Assembly: GCA_037349315.1 (NCBI GenBank)
Contig: JBAIAC010000007.1
Location: 51,733,001 to 51,797,000, forward strand
Origin: Chelydra serpentina
Taxonomy: Eukaryota; Chordata; Testudines; Chelydridae
Direction: 5' to 3'
DNA: 64,000 nucleotides
In this document: piece after piece, positions 22,626 through 34,943 of the stretch
Position numbering within the stretch: position 1 is the first letter of the stretch
Layout of the letters: each line of letters starts with the position of its first letter
Notes under the pieces: model-generated
Seen by the model: the letters and a program-made list of their open reading frames with translations, nothing else
The model's database searches: none
What the model was told of the DNA's origin: nothing
Position numbers and translations under genes: made by a program

Positions 22626-25600
22626 AGCGGCCTGTCTGTATCAGGACTCAGAGGAGAAGACAGAGCAAGTTATTTGTTCTCACCCTTCTGAAGAGCCTCA
22701 GGAATTCCTGACTAAAGAAAAGCAGGTCTAAGAATTGTGCTTGAGGGTACAAATTCTGAGAGGCCAAGAAAATTTTCCTGTAAAACAGCCGGCAACTGTG
22801 AATGGGGTCACAGAGAGATCTTGAGGAGATTATTGAAATCCTTTTTTAAAAACAACATGCAAACACTTTTTTTCTTGTAACTCTTGCCAAATTCTGAAAG
22901 AAAAGGTGAAGCATTTTAGATGACTGTAAGGAGGAGGAAAGGGATGGACTGGAAGAACTTTGACTTGTTTTGTGGGAATATTTCTCTTCCCCCACTACCT
23001 TTTGAGGTGGTAGCAAAAGAGCAAGAACACCTCACTGAGAAGGATCCCTGTCTATTTTTGAGGTCTTATTAATTAATATGAGTGGGAATTAAAAAAAAAC
23101 AAAAAACGATAGTCCTTTGTCTGTGGACATTATCAGTCCTTTTGTGTTCTCTCTGCATGGAACTAAACATGACTTCATGCTTTTCAGTTGTTAACGACTC
23201 ACTTCCTCTATAAAATGTTTCTTCTCCCACTCAAACCCTCCCCAAACGTTACCATCTGTTGGCTGTTGAATGGCCTTTGTGAAATGTGATTGTCATCTCA
23301 GCTCAGTTCCCAATGGACAAGTGTACACCTTATGAAAAGCTGCCCCGCCCTCCCCCCAATTGGCACCCTTGATGACAATCTTCGCATAAAGTGAAGAGTG
23401 ACTGAGTACTGAAACCAAATCCCTTCACATACACACAGATGGTCCTGCCATCTCAGGGTTGAGTGGCACATTAGCAGTGCAGTATGAGGAGGAAACCTGG
23501 TCTATAACTGACGGGCTTTGCCTGCTCTGTTGATACAGAAGACTTCATGCTTCAGACCTATAATTCTGGCACCTTTCACCAGTGGTTAATTAACTAAAGA
23601 ATTTAAAAGTAGTCACCCCTAAACATGGCTGTCACTTCACTGTCTCAAACAGAATTCACACTGCCTAAAAACAAACACACACAGAAGAACTATTCTAATA
23701 AATCATCTGCAATAAACGCCAGGGGTGGTAAAGGAAAATGACTCAAAGAACTTTTTTCTTATATAACCCATTAGCCATCTCCTGCTTATTATTTCTGTTT
23801 GAAGTTTCCCATAAACTCTGGAACTTGTTTAGTTATGCAAAAATCGAGATTTGTTGTCCATTTACTAAAAGCTAGTTGTCTCCATCATACACAGTTTTCA
23901 CGACTGTTGCTGTTTTGATTTGAGCTGCAGACATAAATAGGGTCATCTCCAGCCACAGAGGGTGGATGTTTAGTTTACAGCATTGAGGTTAAGCATGTGA
24001 CTACGAGTGAAAAACAGAGGATCCTTTGTATACATCAAGAGTCCTGAGGCAAAACAGAGAGGGAGAATGCTGACACAGATTTCAATAGGGAAAGAAAAGA
24101 GACCATTATAATTTTAGAGAGGAGAGAATTAAATCATTTAGGAGAAATCAAGGTTTAAAGACCTTTTATATGGAACATTTATATTGATATCAGACACTTA
24201 ATTTTGTTAAAGGGACAGACAGACATCAGGACCTCAAAATAACAAAAAGCAATACCTGTATCAGATGGGAAGGAAGTCAAGTAGTAGCAAACACTCATCA
24301 GTAGCAAGTGTTATAATATAATAGCAAGTAGCTATTAGCACTGAACTACCATCCAATTTTTAATTCAAATCCCTGTTGGAAGGAAGCACATTTGTTTTCA
24401 TGCAGCATTTTAATGCTAATTAGCAACATGTATATGTTTATATAAAGTCTGCTCCATTTTCAGACATATCATTCATTCTCCCATCACGTGGTATTGTACA
24501 TGTATTGAATGCTCCATAGCTTGTACTGGAAGCTCCTTGAGGCAGGGACTTTGTCATTATATGGCATTAAGCAAACTCCTAATGTTCAGCAAGTATATGT
24601 ATAATCATTGAGACAGAAACAGCTGTCCTGACCTGCCAGAAAGGAGGAAATTAGTTGGCAAGTTGCCTCTGCTCCTCACCTGCGGTGGAAAATTGCTCAG
24701 CTTGTGTGATGCCCCCAAAAGTACAGGGGCCAAGTCACTTCTGTTGCACATGGTTAAAAATGTCCCTGGCTGGTTTTTTGTTTGCTTGTTTGTTTGAATG
24801 AGGCAATGCAGTTGAAGCTCTCCCATTTTAAGCCACTATTTCCCAGTCACTTAGGTCTGTCTCAAAAAATGACTTTTTGGACCCCCCAAAAACCAAATAA
24901 ACATAAAAGGGACTTGGTGCTAGACCAGAAATGAATGGATTTTCTAAAGTATCTTTTAAATACCAAGCAGACAGAAGCTTGCTTTGGGCAGTGTTCATAT
25001 ACATCATGCTCAGCAAGGACCAGTACTTTTGCCATATATCAAGGTATTTAATTTTGAAATTTTCTGGATGTTTAATCATAGTCCACTAGCTTCTTCCCCT
25101 TAACTTCAGCAAAAAGAGGCACTGGAATATAGTGCTTTATGGATCTGGTTGTGTAAGGAGAGAAGAACTTTGAGCATCAGAACAGTGCATTTATTATCAT
25201 TTTATTTTATTTCAAAGGTAGGCTGAACACTTCTTAATAAACACTTTCCTGCAGCACTAACCCAGCTTAAACTATTTATCTTGTCACTAAAGCGTACCAT
25301 TTATGGTTAATGGTATGAAACTAAAATACATTTTTTTAAAGCTGTTACTATGGTGCAAATATATCCTAGGAAGAACACATCACGAGCGCCCCAGCATGTT
25401 AGAAGTGAAGGGACAGTGGCTGGAAGCAGACTGTGCGAGGGACTCTGCTCCTATCTAATTTTGATTAGTACGCATGTTTGAGTCTAGTCAGAATCTGAGG
25501 AGGAAATCTCCACCTTGCTGTTGTTGATCCTAGTGGGAATACTCCCATGTGTAAGAGCATGTTGGATTTGGTTTTGATGCTCGATCCTATCATCTCTCTT

Positions 25601-28006
25601 CACCCCAGGTTCTAAAGCATACAGTTAAAAAAACCCTCACTTGGCTGCAGTCATATGACTACAGGCTGTGATAGCATCTAATTTCATAACTTAAGCAAGG
25701 CTGGGTTTAGTCCTTTGGGAGATCTCCAAGGAAGGATTGTGTTCCAGCCATTTGTGCACCAGCCTATGTTTCCTGTTAGGTAAAAGCTCTTTCAGCTGTT
25801 CCAGCTACATGCCAGTGCTAAGACCATACAGTTAAGTTTTTAAAGGCCATATTTTACTTCAATAAAATGATGAAAAAATTGAGATTTTAATCATACAAGA
25901 GTCAGGAAATTCAGAGTTAATTCCCCCAGCTGCATCAATCTTACCTCTGTCCCCTTGTACAAATGTATTACAATAAGCTCTTTCATAATCACATGACACT
26001 GGGTAGGGGACACATTTCTCAGCAAATCTAATACAATGAAAAGAAATTGTACTTTTTTCTATAATTTTAGATGTGCATGTTGCTTTTCATATTACTGCAT
26101 ACATCATGTGTTCATGGAATGAAAGACCCTATTGTAATGCATACACCAAAACAAGGCAACTTAACATTGGAGTGGGAACATTAACTCCGTTTCCTAAGCC
26201 TTTTGGAGATGAAAATCTCACTAGTAGCATTGCTTTAATGAAGTATATTAAAATTATTAAACACATACATTGTCCTGCCTGGACTGGTTACCATTATTCA
26301 ATAGAAATAGTTCCTCCAATCCTTTACGGGAACTCAATAAAATTGAATTCCACAAAGGAGTACACATCAGGGTCCCAAATAAAAGTGTGCATTTACTAGC
26401 TTAGCGAAATCAGGAATTTGACTTTGCAACAGGGGAGGGGGGGGGGGGAGAGATACATTACCATCTGTGATAACTTGGGGAATCTGTACAATTCATGAAT
26501 TCTGTGAGAGATTATGAATTCTCCATGTATTTTTACCAAGCTGAAAACTCCATTTAAAAAGTGGTCCTTTGTCTTCTATTGTCTTTTCACCTCCATGTTG
26601 GACCAAAATTCTAACAGCAGTAGTGGCAAAGGCCTAACAAGATAGGGTTGTTAAAACCATGCTGGTCCCCTACTCGGATAGGACAAAGGGCTGGTTTCTA
26701 TACTAGAGAACTGGTTTGTCAGGGGAAGGTCACCTTGGCAACAAAGCCACCTGGCAGGGGTCTGTGATCACCTGGGGAAGCTGAGCAGGACATCTGATAA
26801 AGGGGCTAAAAAGTTATAAGAGGGCAGGATCTGCTTTACTCAATGGCCATTTTTCTCCTGTTTAAGAGGCGGGAGAAGCAACTCAACAATATGTAAGGGC
26901 CTGATGAGACGGTCTCTCTTACAACCTGAACACAGCTGGTCCCCTCAAGGGAAAGGTGAAGTAGTGAGGAGAATTGCCTTTAGAATGTTGTTTTCTAAAT
27001 GATCTATACTCTGTATATTTCTCAGGTGATTAAGTAGAGAAGTAATAATGTGCTAGATTCTGGTCAAAGTGTCTGTGTGTGTTGTATGCTCCACAACTGC
27101 TACATGTCTCCCGAGAGAGTTAAACGGTAACCCAGAAGACACTCACGTGTGGTGGGCTTCCAGAAGCGGGTGCATAAGCTGCAGAAGAGTCTGAAGGGTC
27201 AGCACTCGAGGCAACTGGACACCAGTGTTCCAGCTCTCAAGAAAGGGCCTGTACCTCAAGCATGTGCTTAGGGGCAGTGGCTGAGCTCGAGTCAGGTTCT
27301 GGAGACAGACACCCAAGCAGCTGGAGGTTCTGTTCCCCCACATCAGTCTTCTAGGGAGTAGCCAAAAGAGGGCGCTCAACTAGGACTAGTGACATCGTCT
27401 TATCCTCCAGAGCCACAGCTCATTTGCATAAAATATACATAATTAGAAGTAGTATAGACCTGCATCTCCCTTGGTAGATTAACAAATGTAATTGCATTCA
27501 TCATCAATAAAAGCCTGCAGCTGATCAACTTTGAATGAGTTTGCATAGGAAGTTCAGAAAAACAGCCGCCAGAAGCCACATTTTAAGAGTCTGGAGGCGG
27601 TATATTGTGACATGTGTTAAGATACAATTTTCAACTTTGTGGATGGAAGTGGAAAGTTTAGCCGTGCAGCTCCTATTAGCAACAGCGTTGTAAAGCCCAG
27701 TATACTGTGGTGGGAATACAGACTCAAAGTTTCATATTTCATGTACTTGATAATTCAGTCACCAGTGGGCTGGGAAATACCTGTTTTTTTTCTGTACAAA
27801 GATAGAATATTAAAGGAAAATCTTGGTTTAGCTGCAGAGGTTGGTAAGGGCTAGGTAATAGGGAATATACACATGGATCTACTGGCTATTTACGAAGTTT
27901 ACCAACCAAAGTTGTACTTCCATAGGGTTCAGGTCACTAAAATGGAGTGTCAGAGCCATTAAACCATACAAAAAGTAAAAGAAGAGAATACATAGCATTT
28001 AACAAT

Positions 28007-28012
28007 TTTATT
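28007..28012 (-). terminator. Candidate distal poly(A) signal of BMF
   Basis: TTTATT on plus is AATAAA on minus. On the minus strand it is followed by a U-rich stretch (27960-27985). Other minus-strand AATAAA hexamers occur near 30078, 31783 and 32322, so the functional site is undecided. Confidence 0.35.
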
Positions 28013-31000
28013 AAAAATTTTACCAGTTATTAGAAAAAAATTCCAAGTATTAAAAAACACCAGAGAGAAAGCACAAAGCAAATATACTGCACAGATACAA
28101 AAAAGGAGCTCCTCCCAGTCACCATCACTACAGGCAGAAGTCCTGGAGGCACACAGCCAAGATAAACAAAATGCTACATTCTCACTGGGTCTCAGTCCAT
28201 GGCAGAGAGGGCGTGTGCACTTCAGGACTAGTCTAGACAAAGATTTCACAGGAGAGCATCAGCTGTACTTCTTCAGCTGGGAGAACATAAGATTCATTCA
28301 GTAGGGATACTCTCCATGAAAGGTTAAGAGTATTTTTAACAATACATTGAGAACCTCTCTCCCCCTCATCCCTTTGATTCTCCAAGGCAGCCACTGGAGG
28401 CAATTAATTACTCCAAAGTTTAAAAATGAAATATCTCTGACAAGAGTAGAAAAGTCCAGGGGGAGATGAAGCTGCATGTCAAAATATGCTCATCTACGGA
28501 TCTTTAGAGAGAAATGCAGAGGAGATCTGAATACATTTCTAATACCACAGAAGGAAAGGAAGAGGATTTGGAAAAGATACATGCCCAAGTTGGGAGGAGG
28601 GGGGTTGTTTTTTTTAAGTAGTCTAACTTTGGGCACCAAAAGTCCATATGTAGTGTCAGGATTTTCAAAAGCACCTTACTCTCGGTGCCTTTGAAAATCC
28701 CCCACTAGAAGCCTAACTTTAAGCACCCATTTAGTAAGATCATGGACATGTTTGTCTTCTTACATCATGTGACTACAACACATCAGTGAGAAGGGAGAAG
28801 CATTACATCCCCTTTCTACCCTCAACTTTTCCTCAGAGTAGTTTGACCAAATTGGAGTGGTCTTCTGAGGGGTGCATGCCTAAAGGTGTTTCCCTGGCGC
28901 TGAGGAGTCTGTGGCGATGCTCTCCTGGGGCTGAATCTACAAATCAGGGAGACTCCACTTGATTTTTAAAGATAACTTTGTACATGCAAAATCTTCATAA
29001 TAAAATTTAAAACAGTTTAAAGATCTATAATTCCCACCGCCTCCCTCCATTCCCCAAAGGCAGCAAATCGTTTGAAGACAGAACTGGAAAATGGCTTTTA
29101 AAAAACTCTACAGACTTAAGTTTCACTTCCCAGAAACCAACTTCCAGCATGGGATTCATAGGAAGAGACCCTCACATCTGTGGGGGAAGGCAGAGGGAGG
29201 TGTGGAAGAAAGAAGGGAGGGTGTGTGTCAGACTGCCTTTTTATGTAAACACACAGACAGACATACACGCGCGCATACACACAATTACATTCCAGTGCAT
29301 TTGATGTGTTTGGTCTTTTTATGCTTTTCCTTATGGGTAAGAACTAAGTTGTGTACTACCTGTGTGAACATGTACAAACCAAAGAAACAATGATCATAAG
29401 AGCTTTTTAGGAATTGTAAGATCTTGAACAATCTCTCACCAATTCCTTGAGGTATTTTTTTCTTTCTGAAACAAATCAAAAGCAACAGGGAGATGTTGGG
29501 TTGTGTTTTTTTTTAAATGACAACAAATGCCAATTTAAAAACAATATTCTTTGGAATGACTATGAATAGCTTTTCTGTCAACTCTTAATACTCTGTAGCA
29601 CTTGACCCACATGCAGAACTCCCATTAGTGTGAATCGGCATTGCAGAGATGATTCAAAGGCATTATATCCTGTCAAAGTTGCTCATAGTAATTACTATGA
29701 GCCTTCCCTTTAACCAAAGTAAGGCTGTTAGTAAAACCACCCCTTGAATGTACCTGATATGTTCCAATATTACTTCTACAGCTTCACTCGAAAGCATAGT
29801 AGGTGCTACTGAGGATCAACAAAGGAAGGGTTAAAGTGAATCAAAAGTGACTTTGCAGAGTTTAGACTTCAGGTTGCAGCAACTGCCTAGAGCCTTTGTT
29901 TTACGTCCAGCTAGATTATTAGAATTCAAAACCTGTAATTTCCCAAAGGGAAGGGGAAACCTTCCTCCTCTCTCCGTGAGCCAAATTCATCTGTAGTATC
30001 ATTTCATTGACTGCAATGGAATTACACTAGTAAGAAGTGACCTCAAGGTGTCTAAATCTGGTCACATCTCAGATGGCTTTTATTCAACTTCGGTTCAAGC
30101 CCAAAGGAGCAAAGGCAGCTAGTTACTCCTAGTTGACAGTGAAAGTAAACAAGTCTTCACAAGTGACCCTTCCTCACAGAGGATTGGGTTCCTCTTCCCC
30201 ATCCCGCTGTGGATATGGGCAAAGCTTAAAAAGGAAAGGCTAAACAGAACATTTCACTCAAGGGCCAGTCTCCCAGCAAGAATTCCAGCCGCCAAAAACA
30301 CTGACAGTGAGACAAGTATTAAGCTAAGCTTCAGTTGGCAGCAGAGGACAGGCAGACTTGGTACAATGGGAAAATTGCAATAGAATAGAATACCCACAGA
30401 CACCAACGAAACAGTAGCAATTAATACATGCAGTAAGTTACACAGAAGTCCACTGCTAGCAGAGACGATCAGCACCATGGGAGAAGCCTGCAGTCCCACA
30501 TCCATTTCCAATGTCAGCCCTTTCTGTTGGAAGTCCATCCCCTCGTCTCCCTCCACCTTATCCTAGCTATGGCAGTTTGCAGCTAACCTTGGGCAGTCAC
30601 TTTGTAATTACTGGCTCAGCTTTCATGAATTGCAGGAAACAGAGTAAGACTAACTAACACCCACTGGCACCAGGCTCACTGGATCCAGGTAAGGTTTGGG
30701 TTACAAGGGAGATGTTTGAAGAGGCAGGAGGGAGAGATACAGAAATTAATTCTCTCCTCTCTCAGGTCAAGAATGTCAGGGTCAGAAGCCATTTTGGTGA
30801 TCCTGGAAAGGGAGAGAGACTTCAAACACTGTAGGTGCTGTCAGCTGAAACTCAAGTTGTCTTGACTGTTGCCCATTAAACTAGAAGTAACTTTAGGAGA
30901 AAGCCAAGTGTTCTCTAAATTGTTAGAGACACTTCACTAGTGTTTGAGCATATAGAAAAGGAGCTGAAAACTGAAATCACACCCCTTCACTCAGGCAAAC

Positions 31001-32224
31001 CACCAATTAAATCATTCAAGAGTTGCCCCTCCCCCCACCAGATTTATGCCTTGCTAATTGAAAATACTTCCCTAACGCATCCACATATTTCTAACTGTGC
31101 TCGGACTGTAATAAGCACTTTGAGGGGAGGATTTTCTCTCAACAGAAGTACATACTGAAGTGGGCTTCGCCTAGACAGAATGGTTGACAAACAGTGCACA
31201 GATGAAGTCATGTGCTGCTAAACTATACTGTAGAAATTTAAGGGAGGCTGATAGTAGCCCTACCCTCCCTACTCATCTGGAGGCAATGAGGCAGTATGGT
31301 TGGGCAAAGGAAGGGGACAACTCTACATAACAGCTCATCTTCTTGAGGAAACAATGCATTGTTAAGTAGTGACCAAATCCTGCTCCCTTTGAAGTCAATG
31401 GCAAAATCCCCCTGGACGTCAAAGAAGTAGATTAAGATCCTTAGGTTTAGAGTTAATAGAACCCTGGTTCCTTTCTCCAAGATATGCAAATATGAGATGT
31501 TAAAGAAAAACATCAGTGGTTGTCAAACCTCTAGTTAAAGGCAGCCGCACGCACGTTGTAGGAGTCAGACTTTGTCTAGGACTAGTCCTGTATCTACAGT
31601 GACGTCTTGTTTATATTCCAGCCTTCACTGCAAATACAAGAACAAGTGGATTCCAACTTAAGACCTTGGAATAGACAGTTTTGATAAATCCATTGCTAGC
31701 AGTGAACATCATGGCCAGGAAAGGCTCCCTCTCTCCATGAGCCAAACAATTCTGTACAGTTAGATTGTCTACAAAACTATTTCAGCAATTTATTCCCCCT
31801 ACTAAGAAGGGTGTTATTATAGAATAAGCTAGTGAGGGCAGACCATCATTAAGTGCCTATACCAAACTTGCTTTTCCATCTTACACGTCTATCGTGGTTG
31901 GCTGAGCAGTCCAGGGAGACTTATTTGCTTTTGGGTTTAACTGACCAGGCTGGAATTTAAGGAAGAAAGATACTAGTTTGATTTCTTGATATGGTGATGA
32001 AGTAGTGTTCTAAAGTCAGATGGGCTTGCCCAATTTTTGCACACTTCATAAGGCTGTCATTAATCTGACCCCTCTGTGATGGATGAAAGGATTTCAGCCA
32101 ATCAGTAGGGAAATGAGTGTGCATTACCCATGTCTGCACCATACTGGTTGGCAGCTTTGTTTCATTCCTTCCCCACTGCAACCTCTAAAGCTCCACTCCC
32201 CTCTCCCTCAGAGTTTCCTTGACA

Positions 32225-32690
32225 AGTCTACACCTCATGAGCGGTGGGTATAATAGGCCTCCCCTGGCACAGCCACGGCCACCGGACCCCTGCTTGCGGG
32301 GTTTGGTGGTGAAGTTTTTGCTTTATTATGCCCCATGCAGGTTCCGGCGTGGCTGAGGAGGAGGATGTGCTATTCAGCTTCCTGGGTTCATCAGTAAATA
32401 TTGCCTCCTCATCCGCCCCAGAACCTACATTGGGCATTTCAAAAGCATCTTTGAAGAGACGCTTTTCCTCCAGGCCACTTCGGTCTGGGGAGGGGAGGCA
32501 CGGCTGCGGCTAGCCTGGGGCTCCTCCGGCCAAGTGGGGGGTGCTTGGGGCTTCTCTGGGCGGGGGGCTTGTGGCTCTGGCCACGGGGGAGGAGGGCCAG
32601 GGTCTCCGGGCTCCAGCTGCAGGCGGAAGGGGTGGAGCCAGCGGCTAACCTCCCCAAAAGGGGGCTCCACCTGCTGCTTATGCTACACCT
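32225..32690. repeat. GC-rich block, probably transposon-derived
   Basis: The composition is sharply different from the AT-rich flanks. Minus-strand frames are proline-rich with no recognised domain. The edges were not resolved into clear inverted repeats. It lies inside the putative BMF 3' UTR. Confidence 0.35.
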
Positions 32691-34470
32691 TCAGTTCTAA
32701 GGGGGCTCTCCCCAAGCTCCAGATTCCGAGGGCTCACTCCTCTCAATCCAGTCTGTGCTTGCCCCACCCCTCAGGCTTGCTTCCTATTTAAACCCCTGTT
32801 CTCCAATCACCACACGCCCCGAGTGACTCTGTTTTGCAGAGCCATGGAAGGTATTTCAGTAAACAGGGAGCAGCTTCCAGTACTGCTGCAAAGTAATCAA
32901 TGACAGGGACTACTTACATCCCACTGAATAACTCCGTCATGCACATGCTTAACTAAAAAGAAACAAAGCTAACTTAAGAATCATTGTTCTGAACTCCTGA
33001 CCATCCCAGAGGAACACATTACTCTGCGTAATGTAGCTTTAGCTAGGGGGAGAAAAAAGTCAGTTTGCATGAGGAACCCCATTTATACTGAACGATCGCG
33101 GCAGAGCTGTGTAAGTTGAGAGGGTCCTGGGAGCTGGTTTGGAGGGGGCTAGACAACTCCTGCCATGAAAAAGCAGAATGCCAGTCAAGAGATGGGATTG
33201 AGAAATAGAGGGGAAGCATCCAAATACAAACGTGTGCTACAAATCATTACCAGGCACTTTAATGGGGTTACTGAGGGTACATGGGAACTGGGTCATTACA
33301 AATATGAGAGATGGAAATAGATTTAAAGAAGGGCAAGAAAAAGGAGGCGGGGGGGGGGAAGTGGAGGGGGAGGAGAATGTGCAAGAAAACTCCTCTTCGA
33401 ATACAGTGATTCTTTACTGTTAGTTAGATTTCAAAGCAGACCAGGAGCTCCTGAACCCCTCTGTGTTGACAGCTGTAGCAGGACTGAAGGGCAACTGTTC
33501 AGAAAGATTTTTCCTAGTGTTAGTTTTATAATTTGTGATTTAGAATTAGCTCTGGGCAAGTATGGAAACAGTCTACGGAAAGCAGAGGCTATATCCTTTC
33601 CCCTTAGTATTTCACACTTCATAAACAAACGAAACCCAAATTTTTGGGGTAGGTAGTTCCCCATCCCTGTTTCAAGAGTGGCAGCCAAACATATTTAAAA
33701 ATACCAGAACAGTCACAAGACAATGACAATGAGCTATCACTCCTAGTAGTATTTCTGTTGTCAGTGTACACGAATATCACTTCCAGTATTACTCATTAGA
33801 ATAATAGACCGATCACTTGTACAAACTTGCAGTGTAGGGGTTCAAAGTAATTACTAACTAATCTCCTAGTCAAATCATGAAGCAAACATATCAGATGCTT
33901 GAGATCTGAATCTTCTCAACAGCGCACATGATAGGGAGGGGGGGGGGGAACCCACCAGAGCACTAACAAAAATATACAGATTAACAATTCCAAAAGAATG
34001 ATGCTTAGATTATATTCCATTTTTAACAGCTCTATCCTGGTTTATGGGGACAGTATATAGTATACAGGACCAAATAGCCCTTTGCACAAAGATACTGAAG
34101 AGTCACCAACATCTTCTGAAAAATTCTGGACTCTTCTTCTAACAGAAACCATTCCATCCATTAGTGGCAATGACAAAGAGCGACTTCATGTGAAGAATGT
34201 CCAACTTGGGCCAATTAAGTCATTAAACAAAACTAGATTTTTACACGTCTCCCTGCTAATAAAATTCAGGGAAATAAACAGTGACCCACCTGCTACTGTA
34301 CATAAGCTATTTAAGTGTAGTTGTTTCTAAAAAGAATTTTTTTCAAAGTTATTCCATAGAGGAGTCAAGTGTCTCTAATCTGGAAGTAGCCCAAAGTACA
34401 CTTAGAGCCATCAGTCCCAGACACCATCATTAACCAGCAGCCAAAATTACAAAATGCTGCATTCTATCAA

Positions 34471-34517
34471 TTTAAAAAAAAAAAAAAAAAAAAAGAAAGA
34501 AAGAAAAAAAAAAAAAA
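34471..34517. repeat. A-rich low-complexity tract
   Basis: About 47 bases, nearly all A with scattered G. Similar A-rich tracts lie at 35650-35705, and an (AT) run lies at 35139-35157. On the BMF strand the latter two are U-rich sequence upstream of the terminal exon. Confidence 0.8.
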
Positions 34518-34841
34518 GAGCAGAGGAACCTGTTCATCTACTACCTGCCTCACTTGCATAGAGGTTACTGATTTGGGGAATCAGCAGCAAGCTTTACCAA
34601 ACACATCCACATTCTAAGACTTTCCTTCAACAGTGTTGGACAAGAGCTCCCAGCCTCATCAGGCAAGAAGCAGTAAAGAAGAGTCCTTGGGGGCGGGGTG
34701 GGTGGGGAGCTTGAGAAGATGAGTAAGAGTTTGACAGAGTCCTCACATCCGGCCGGCGGTGTGCATGTCTCTCTCCCCCAGACCAGTGTTTGTTCAGTGC
34801 TCCCTGCAGACTGGATGTGACCTGGAACAGGTGGAGTCTCC

Positions 34842-34943
34842 TCACCTCTGACCTATGTGGTTCCTGTTCGCCTCCACATTTAAGGCCAAGTTATGTAGGA
34901 AGAGAAGGATCTGCCACCACACTTGATTTCTGTTCTGCTGATG
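34842..34943 (-). other. BMF: BMF terminal coding exon
   Basis: It encodes the last 33 residues and TGA (34844-34842). The acceptor CTTTACAG ends at 34944. The exon opens [11 protein letters not shown], matching the conserved BMF C-terminus. It is missed by long-frame searches because it is only 102 coding bases. Confidence 0.94.

Larger units (their letters stand above)
18661..28006. other. Long gene-poor interval downstream of BMF
   Basis: No gene is supported. Recognisable pieces are MIR-type sequence (19076-19250), a tRNA-like repeat (about 19440-19692) and an old CR1 remnant (about 22400-22625). The blocks 20650-21720 and 26610-27380 are complex and unlike their surroundings but I could not classify them. 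Open frames are short and mutually overlapping. Confidence 0.4.
28007..34841 (-). other. BMF: Possible long 3' UTR of BMF
   Basis: Sequence immediately after the BMF stop codon has no recognised transposon for several kilobases except the GC-rich block at 32225-32690. Mammalian BMF mRNAs have 3' UTRs of kilobase scale, so a long terminal exon is plausible. Four minus-strand AATAAA hexamers give possible ends between about 2.5 and 6.8 kb after the stop. The extent is inference only. Confidence 0.3.

Noticed and set aside
29231..29282. A short run of ACACAC/GCGCAT as a possible CRISPR-like or structured repeat.
   Set aside because: It is an ordinary short dinucleotide microsatellite in a vertebrate genome, without spacers or regular repeats.
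30254..30556. A 100-residue minus-strand frame with very hydrophobic segments resembling membrane helices.
   Set aside because: It lies in sequence that may be BMF 3' UTR and has no recognised family, no splice context and no supporting neighbours. Hydrophobic runs are expected from U-rich DNA.
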